A DNA stretch of 64,000 nt. Source: Limonium bicolor (lineage: Eukaryota > Streptophyta > Magnoliopsida > Caryophyllales > Plumbaginaceae). This document shows positions 57,573-64,000 of the stretch, in pieces. The position numbers and the translations under genes are program-made. Every line of letters begins with the position of its first letter. Position 1 is the stretch's first letter. Location of the stretch: NCBI GenBank assembly GCA_023374045.1, contig CM041782.1:190482925-190546924 (forward strand), written 5' to 3'. The notes beneath the pieces are model-generated. The model did no database searches. It was not told the DNA's origin and saw nothing but the letters and a program-made list of their open reading frames with translations.

Positions 57573-58317
57573 GAATTGTGTAATTTATAGAAATTTGTGT
57601 GGTTGAAAGTGGAATTGGTGGAAGTTGTGTGGTGGAAAAGGAAAATAAATAAGAAAGAAAGAGGTGTACGTGAGTGAGTGAAATGAAAAATGGAAGTAGA
57701 ATGGTGGTGGGGGTCGAGTGGTGTGGTCTGTCCTCCGTCTCCTCGGCTGATCGATGGTGAATTTTTGGAACAGATGGAATGGCTATTTATAGAGTACAAG
57801 AAACAAAACAGACATAATATTAGGTGATAGTTAGGCACCGTCATCTGACAATTACGGTGCCCACTTTCTTTTTCTTATCTTCACACGCGCAGACTCTTTT
57901 GAAATTTATTTATTTAATTTTTTTTAACTCACGCGTACAGATTTTGATTTTTTTTTTTACAATCGGCGCAGACAAGACTTTTGATTTTGAATTTTTTTTT
58001 GTTCAAAGTCTTCGGTGCCTGATTGAAATTTTGATTTGATTTGATTTTTTTTTAGAACTAAATATATTTATACCGGAAGTAACTTCGACAGTGCCTTGAT
58101 TCTTCGTTTGAGCTCCGATTTGTTCCCTGTTTGCGGCGTTGGAAAGCTCGTGAGGAGAACTATGAATTTCTATAATTATTTCCTGATTTTATCATATAAA
58201 TTGGCATTAGTTCTTGCCCAAAGTAAGAGTCATGAAAAGCATAGGATAAGTGCATAAAAAGTTACACAAACTAAGGATTTAACACCTATAAAACTACATC
58301 AATTTCGCACTTATCAG

Positions 58318-58464
58318 TGATATAACCCTCCACATCCTTGGATCATGAAACTTGATGTGAAACTCCATTTTATTCTTCCAGTGAGTGTAGTTATCTCCAT
58401 TGAAAAGTGGTGGTCGATTTGGTGCAAAACCTTCTTCCGACGCTAGAAGCCTTGCGTGAGACAT
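58318..58464 (-). pseudogene. Sirevirus-like gag N-terminus
   Basis: A 49-codon open stretch from ATG at 58464, reading MSHARLLASEEGF, then PPLFNGDNYTHWKNKMEFHI and HDPRMWRVI. The PLFNG-NY-HWK word is the hallmark of copia gag N-termini. The ATG lies about 45 bases after the PBS. The frame is cut at 58317 by the Athila-type DNA. The rest of this gag is at 50431 and below, so about 7.9 kb were inserted here. Confidence 0.8.
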
Positions 58465-58506
58465 TTTGATCGTCTTCCAAAGCAGTTAGCTTTCTAAAAG
58501 AGACCC

Positions 58507-58518
58507 ACTCTGATACCA
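58507..58518 (-). promoter_or_regulatory. Primer-binding site of Sirevirus-like element (tRNA-iMet type)
   Basis: Minus-strand TGGTATCAGAGT, two bases after the LTR end ...GTTACA. Confidence 0.9.
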
Positions 58519-58520
58519 AT

Positions 58521-59614
58521 TGTAACTCGCTAGCGCTCCTAATGCGTCCGGGTCGATCGTGGACGTATCGTTGACTCAAATAAACTATTAGATAGTTAAG
58601 GAAAGACACGAGATAAACTTAAACTAGAAACTCCATTCCGATTGAGAATTTACACATAGAAATTCACTCAATCTCCATTGCCCCATACACAGAATCCAGG
58701 ACAGTTTAGGACTTTATTCCAAAGTCCTCTACCCTTTCCTGACAGCCGGCCTACGGTTCCCTAACCACTCCCCGACTGATCAGTCTACCAAATACAAAGT
58801 ATTGTCACACAACTCTAGTCCTAACCAGCTCACCAAATCTCTAGCTTTTACATACACTTAAGTCTTATTCACACTTACTCAGATAATCTCTATGTTTTTC
58901 TCTCTCCTACATACTTGTTTTCATATTACATAAATGCAAGTATATATATACGGTTAGTTAAGATGCAACTACCATCCTATAAAGTTCTAGACTCTAGGAG
59001 TCGACTACAACTCTTGCCTTACACATAACAACAACACTAGATTACTATAGAGTGTTCAACTTGATCTGAAGTCATCAGAACATGTGTCGCCTTGCGATTG
59101 GACACGTCGGTGGCAACTCTCTTGATTGGTTGAGCACCACTTGTGTACTTAACTTGTCTAATCTTGTCTGGCTTATTAATGCTCATAAATTCTCTCTTCA
59201 AACTTCATTATGGCTATGTGATCATCTGATTAATAGCCCTTTATTTATCTTGTTCTCTTGCACATGAATGAGTTAAGTTCTTATCGTGTGCTAGTTGATT
59301 GTGTGGATATGAGAGTCTGCATAGATATGTCGATCTTCTTGCAGTCTTTGTCTTTGATTTATTCTTGAAGCATAAGAGATGTGGTTGTGTGATGCTTGAC
59401 TTCTTGTGTGTACTAGAAGTTCTATCGTGAGCTCTCCTAGACATGTGCCCGACTGGTTGGGCACATGTCATGAATTGAGTGTGCTTGCTACCTTGCGTGA
59501 TGAGCCACTCCTTTGCCTGTCCATCTGAATATCAAAGCTTAACAAACATGTTAAATATACAACACAAGGTTTTCTATCATCAAAAATAAAGGATCTTGAC
59601 TTAAGAATTTATTA
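58521..59614 (-). repeat. 5' LTR of Sirevirus-like element
   Basis: Plus-strand text starts TGTAACTCGCTAGCGC. It matches the split 3' LTR (17935-18353 plus 27923 to about 28595) over its length with scattered substitutions. It keeps the uninterrupted site GCAAGTATATATATACGG at 58936. The right end is set by loss of similarity near 59614. Confidence 0.85.
58936..58954 (-). promoter_or_regulatory. Putative TATA box of Sirevirus-like LTR and empty Tat target site
   Basis: Minus-strand CCGTATATATATACTTGC. In the 3' LTR the Tat element is inserted at exactly this position, with TSD GCAAG and GCATG. Confidence 0.5.
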
Positions 59615-60339
59615 TAGCGAGGAAGAAAGGGGAACTTTCGCATATGAGGTGGTCGCACCCGGGGCGGGTTGCCTACGTACTCAATTTCATATTGAGATCA
59701 GACCTTACGTAATTCGATACTCTGTAGGCTTGACCCTGGTGACAAAATGGCTCCAATATGGATTTGAGGTGGCTCCTGTATGGCTCTTGGACTATTGGGA
59801 TGACCCCTATGTAGTTCCAACGATGGTTTCAATGTCAGATGATGGCTCTCATATGGCTCTAGCTTGGCTTTGAGAGTGATGTCGATGAGGCTCGAGCATG
59901 ACACTGGATGGCTCCGGGGTGGTTTTCGTATGGCTCCAGTTTGGCTTTATTTTTATCAGAAGTTATGTTTCAACAACAACGACTAAAGTCCACCTTCAGC
60001 GAGACTAGGCATAGTTCTTACCGATCGGATGTTGAAGATGAAGTGATTATGATGTATGCAAACAATAAATGCTAGAAGCGATGCAAAATGCATATGCGGT
60101 TTTTTGGAGAGAAGGTACGTCCAATCTCTATTACTATGAGGTTTACGAATATAAGACATCTTCGGTTCAATCTTGAGTGATTGTTGAACTAGAATGCGTG
60201 AATCACTTTTCTCTCATGGAGGGAGGTGGGTCAATCTCTCGTGAGTATGGTCATGTGTGCTAATGGTGTAATGATGCCCTTGATTCTCAAAGTAGTATTT
60301 TCTCTAGAATTTCTTTTCGAGGTTTTGGACTTTCCAATC
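59615..60339 (-). other. Tat-like untranslated sequence with ATGGCTCC repeats
   Basis: No gene. It holds GGTCGCACCCGGGGCGGGTT and GCCTACGTACTCAA (compare about 9655-9700), then irregular ATGGCTCC repeats at 59740-59960 like those at 17395-17934. A plain stretch follows up to the LTR. No Tat PBS is visible at its right edge. Confidence 0.5.
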
Positions 60340-60799
60340 TGTGAGCCTTGATTTTTAAACCCTATCATATGCTGATTAGATTGATTAGGATCTAACCGGG
60401 TTTTAGGTCCACTTATAATCTAAGATTAATAACTATGTCATATAACACTAATTATTAAAACCTAGGCTAGCTCACTGGAACCTATTATGAGTCGCCACCT
60501 AATTTTTACCTAGATCAAATTAGGAAAGGAGAGTTCGGGTTCGGGGGCTTGGTATACAACTTATTAGTCTGTGAGCCTCGATTTTTAAACCTTATCCTAT
60601 GCTGATTAGATTGATTAGGATCTAACCGGGTTTTAGGTCCACTTATAACCTAAGATTAATAACTATGTCATATAACACTAATTATTAAAACTTAGGCAAG
60701 CTCATTGGAACCTATTATGAGTCGCCACCTAATTTTTACCTAGATCAAATTAGGAAAGGAGAGTTCGGGTTCGGGGGCTTGGTATACAACTTATTTAGG
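60340..60799. repeat. 230-bp tandem duplication at the LTR end
   Basis: Two near-identical copies offset by exactly 230 bases, both containing TAGGTCCACTTATAA and GAGTCGCCACCTAATTTTTA. The other two Tat LTRs have this segment once. Confidence 0.93.
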
Positions 60800-62360
60800 G
60801 TTCAAATTACTTTCATTACCCCTAGAAGTCATTTTTCCTCTACTTTGTCTATTTACAGCTTACTATAAAGTCGCTCTAACCTAAGTGCGCGGGCTTCTAT
60901 TTTTTTATGTTTTTTAGCATTTTTTGACTGAAAATAAAAGTGGAAACTAAGACAACTTAAACTAGGGTTTGGAGGCAGAATTAGGTCAAATTTTGTTTCC
61001 GTCCGTGGCTACGGACCTAATGTCCGAACCCATGGACCCTAGTTAACCTATGTGAACATAAAAGTCGAATTAAACAGAAGACGTAATTTTGAAAAGTCTG
61101 GGGCCTCGGACAGGCTGTCCGTGGGCCCGAACATTATTTTAGAAAACCTAAATTTTGAAAATTTAAAATCCCGCCGCCGTCTGTGGGTGTCTATGGTCAC
61201 AGACAACCCGTCTGTGGTCCCGGACCATGCGTCCGAGGTCACAGACCACCCACGGACAGTGGGTTTTCGATGGTTCCCGAAGGTGTTTTCAGCTAAAAAA
61301 TTATGCACGTGTAGCCTGAAAGGTATACAATACGTTAGTAATTGAAAGATTACAGTTTAAAGTTTAATTATGCATGAAACTTGACGAACAAGTAACAAGG
61401 CAGAAGCAAAAGCAATTAGCAATACAGAAGCGTAAAAAGGTTAGTTTGAGCCCAAAATTTGACTGAAGACTGATAAAGCTGTAAGGAGTTAGGAAAGTTG
61501 AGTTTCTACCTATTTTATCTCCGAATTTACAATGATTCTTCACACCGGGATTCTTCGGAGGCTCCGATGGTGTCGGTTCCGTATCAAGTTCGACCTGAGC
61601 TTCTGGTTGTTGATCGTTGATGGTGTTCTTCACGTTTTGGAGGTGGTTTGGTTGATGTTTGATGATTTTTGACGTGTTGGAATTGAAAAACGTGTTTCGG
61701 TGTTGATTTTGGTGAGATTTCGGTGTTGTTTTGGTGCTTGAAGGTGCAAAAACGTGGGAGGCTGGCTATCGAGAAGAGTTTTGACTGCCTAGGGTTCTAG
61801 AGCTTGAGAGATTCTGATTTTATCAAAAGACCTATCCCTTTATATAGACTTTCTTAAAGATAAAGAAAATCTTGTAAAAGTAAGATTTTTTTGCATTTTA
61901 ATTAAATGACTTCCCAAAGGAATTTTGCTGTGAAATTTTGACCACGTGTCAAGGATGGCAATTATTATTTTTCCGAAGTGGAATCGAATTTTTTAAATGT
62001 TGGAATATTTTGAAATTCAATCTCTCGTCAGATTCAGTCAGAAATTGCTAGAAAATTATTGGAAATTCGAAAAATCAAAATTCCAACGTCATTATGCTTA
62101 AAATATCATCTTCTATCATGGGTTAAAATTTCAAAGCATTTAAAGCTGATTTGGGCATCTTTTGGAGGAGAGAGAAAGCCTATAGGAGGTCTTGGGAGCC
62201 TTTAAAATTACGAAAACGCCCCTGACAGTGACGAAACTGCTCCCCATGCCCCGGATTGCGTCGATCGAGCCGGAATATCTCATTACTTGATTGAAATGAC
62301 TCTCACAACACGAAAACCTCATAGACCCTAACCACGGGGGTCAAAATTTTGGGTATAACA
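60340..62360 (-). repeat. 3' LTR of a second Tat-type element
   Basis: Plus-strand text runs TGTGAGCCTTG to GGGTATAACA, homologous to the LTRs at 18354 and 25953. It includes a CG-rich inverted-repeat island (61000-61262). The first 230 bases are tandemly duplicated (60340-60569 and 60570-60799). Confidence 0.88.
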
Positions 62361-62375
62361 GATTGCCCCCCGTCA
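62361..62375 (-). promoter_or_regulatory. Polypurine tract of second Tat-type element
   Basis: Minus-strand TGACGGGGGGCAATC ends at the LTR start. Confidence 0.85.
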
Positions 62376-62489
62376 ACTAGACTTTGTAATGGATGTGAAA
62401 AGTCTGGTTGATGCTTGAGTGATGCCCCAAAATTTTGGATTCCATAGAATCCTCCATGTTGTCCGAAACCGCGTTGACTACGTCCAGCC

Positions 62490-62800
62490 ATTCGGAGGTG
62501 CTGACTACCTAAGCAATAAAACGTTGTCGAGCTATTCTAAGGCGCTTACTACCTAAGCAATAAAATGTTGTCGAGTTATTCTAAGGCGCTGACTACCTAT
62601 AAGTGAAAAATGTGTCAAGCTATTCTAAGGCGCTGACTACCTAAGTGACGAAAATGAAATAATGTCAAGCGGTTCTAAGGCGTTGACTACCTATAATAAA
62701 TGAAATGATGTCAAGCTATTCTAAGGCGCTGACTACCTAAGTGACGAAAATGAAATAATGTCAAGCAGTTCTAAGGCGTTGACTACCTAGGATGTGAAAA
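62490..62800. repeat. Second Tat: array of about six units with GGCGCTGACTACC
   Basis: Units of about 45-60 bases with CTATTCTAAGGCGCTGACTA then CCTAAG, homologous in core to array 1 of the first Tat element (CTATTATGAGGCGCCAACTA). Confidence 0.85.
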
Positions 62801-63104
62801 TGGGGTGGTATGCAAATGTAAGAATGCTAAAATGCTAATGATGCGTATGATGCTGATGTTGATGATGATGTTAATAATGTTGATGATGCTCGGATGCTTC
62901 TAGGGACCGAAACCCATGCCAATGCTCCTGGCTGGACCCAATGTGGACTTATTGCCATCGCCCCCCAAGCCGGTGTGCAGGGATAACTCCTGGTAAAAAC
63001 CCTGGGGACTTATTACCTTTGTCCACCATTCGTTGATCCCAAAGTAAGCTGACATAACACAGGAGGATTTATTGTCATCACCTCGCCAACTTTTCTATCG
63101 CCAG

Positions 63105-63385
63105 GTCTTGTGACGCGCCTGGATAATGCAACTAGGTCTTATGACGAGCCTAAAGGTAGGATCTAGGTCTTATGACGAGCCTAAAAGATGGATCTAGGTC
63201 TTATGACGAGCCTAAAGGTGGGATCTAGGTCTTATGACGAGCCTAAAGGATGGATCTAGGTCTTATGACGAGCCTAAAGGATGGATCTAGGTCTTATGAT
63301 GAGCCTAAAGGTGGGATCTAGGTCTTATGACGAGCCTAAAGGTTGGATCTAGGTCTTATGACGAGCCTAAAGGTTGGATCCAGGT
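63105..63385. repeat. Second Tat: 31-bp array
   Basis: About eight to nine units of TAGGTCTTATGACGAGCCTA then AAGGATGGATC, with a constant period of 31 bases from about 63134. Confidence 0.92.
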
Positions 63386-63419
63386 GAAAATGTGTTAGGT
63401 GTATGATGAATGTAGCAGG

Positions 63420-63600
63420 ATTAGGGCTTATGTCAAACCTGGAGATGGTAGGGCTCAAGACGGGTCTGTGGATGTTTGAATGTGAAGGAAGGGCTTAGGA
63501 CGGGCCTGAGGAGATTTGATGTGGAGGTAGGGCTTAGGACGGGCCTAAGGAAATTTGATATGGAGGTAGGGCTTAGGACGGGCCTGAGTGATATGAGGAG
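63420..63600. repeat. Second Tat: GGGCTTAGGACGGGCC repeats
   Basis: Three good units of about 50-60 bases (near 63489, 63530 and 63569) plus two degraded ones upstream. Confidence 0.75.
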
Positions 63601-64000
63601 GGTTTGATCCTTTAGGTTTCGGGCTTTCGGGCCTCAATCGGTGTCGTTGTTGCAATTTTTGGGACCAACAATTGCCCCCAGTATTTTCTTTGATTAATTG
63701 CGCAAAAACAAGTCTCACTTTCTCAAGGTCAGGGTTTATTTTGATGTGGTGCTTTCTATCCTACACTCAAAGTGTTTAATACTTACAATCGTGTTATCCT
63801 TTTGGTCAAGACATCTCAACCATTGAATTTGACATTTGTTAGATTTACGCATTCAACCTGTTACTTTCACGTGATTGGATACACAACTATTAAGTCAGAA
63901 GTCTTTTAAGCTTGTAACAAGGCTATGGGGTGTGATGAATGACAACAGGACAATGGAGGAGTGTTTAGGATATATGGAGCTATAAAGGTGACCAAAGTTG

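Larger units (their letters stand above)
51538..58317 (-). repeat. Athila-type LTR interrupted by a copia element
   Basis: Plus-strand text starts TGCAATGGGTAAAATTG (preceded by GCCATTT, the first bases of an Athila PBS) and ends TTTCGCACTTATCA. The left part shares TTGCAAAAATCCCGGTC with the Athila LTRs at 31337 and 43171. Without the copia (52393-57572 plus one TSD) it is about 1.6 kb. Minus-strand CTATAAATAGCC near 57783-57794 is a good TATA box. Confidence 0.75.
17935..59614 (-). mobile_element. Sirevirus-like Ty1/copia element carrying three nested insertions
   Basis: The outline is defined by related LTRs at 17935-28595 (3') and 58521-59614 (5'), by a PBS at 58507-58518 and by ordered minus-strand fragments. 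These are gag N-terminus (58318-58464), gag core, zinc knuckle and coiled coil (49176-50431), PR, IN and RT-RH (45759-48850), a post-pol ORF (45262-44992 and 31330-29873) and a PPT region (28651-28683). Long acidic coiled-coil gag, extra ORF and several PPT-like motifs match what is known of Sireviruses. It is interrupted by a Tat element, an Athila element and Athila-type DNA that carries a copia. I found no TSD, so at least one flank may be rearranged. Confidence 0.8.
62376..64000 (-). mobile_element. Interior of second Tat-type element, cut by window edge
   Basis: Untranslated sequence next to the 3' LTR, in the same order as in the first Tat element: GGCGC-TGACTACC array, GGACTTATTGCC words, GGTCTTATGACGAGCC array, GGGCTTAGGACGGGCC repeats, then a non-repeated block (63610-64000) similar to 22550-22990. 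No coding similarity. Confidence 0.8.

Noticed and set aside
17930..59620. TSD for the Sirevirus-like element
   Set aside because: Left flank ATTGG and right flank near TAGCG do not match; the right LTR end is itself uncertain, so no TSD is claimed.

Overview
The window looks like plant nuclear DNA, most likely from an angiosperm with a large, repeat-rich genome. I recognise no host gene, rRNA gene or intact tRNA gene. Almost everything identifiable is LTR retrotransposon: Ty3/gypsy of the Tekay (chromovirus), Athila and Tat/Ogre types, and Ty1/copia of two kinds, one of them Sirevirus-like. One Stowaway-like MITE and several tandem arrays are also present. No coding region of a pol gene is intact. 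The species cannot be named from this sequence.

Left part (1-8970): the C-terminal end of a Tekay-type pol (integrase plus chromodomain) enters from the left edge and is followed by a 3.8-kb 3' LTR (1922-5761). A second, inverted Tekay-type LTR piece (about 5762-7874) follows, then the end of a third LTR with its primer-binding site (PBS) and a decayed gag start (7875-8970). From 8971 to 17934 there is no gene. This stretch holds degenerate Tat-like noncoding DNA, tandem arrays, a MITE (11678-11913), two tRNA-like motifs near 14.8-15.0 kb and a 50-bp satellite-like array (about 16010-17140).

Centre (17935-59614): one old Sirevirus-like copia element on the minus strand forms the backbone. 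Its 3' LTR (17935 to about 28595) was split by a 9.6-kb Tat-type element that has LTRs, PBS and polypurine tract (PPT) but no gag-pol (18354-27917). Its post-pol ORF was split by a complete 13.7-kb Athila element (31337-44991, target-site duplication, TSD, AGGAG). Its gag was split by Athila-type DNA (about 50590-58317), which itself received a young copia element (52393-57572, TSD GAATT). The matching 5' LTR of the backbone (58521 to about 59614) preserves the empty site of the Tat insertion.

Right part (59615-64000): further Tat-like noncoding DNA, then a second Tat-type 3' LTR (60340-62360) with the start of its array-rich internal region, cut by the window edge.

The genes do not work together as a host pathway. 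They are parts of separate mobile elements: gag (particle), PR (protease), IN (integrase) and RT-RH (reverse transcriptase and RNase H). Nesting order and by-eye LTR similarity agree on relative age: the Sirevirus-like backbone and the Tat element are oldest, the Athila is younger and the nested copia is youngest.
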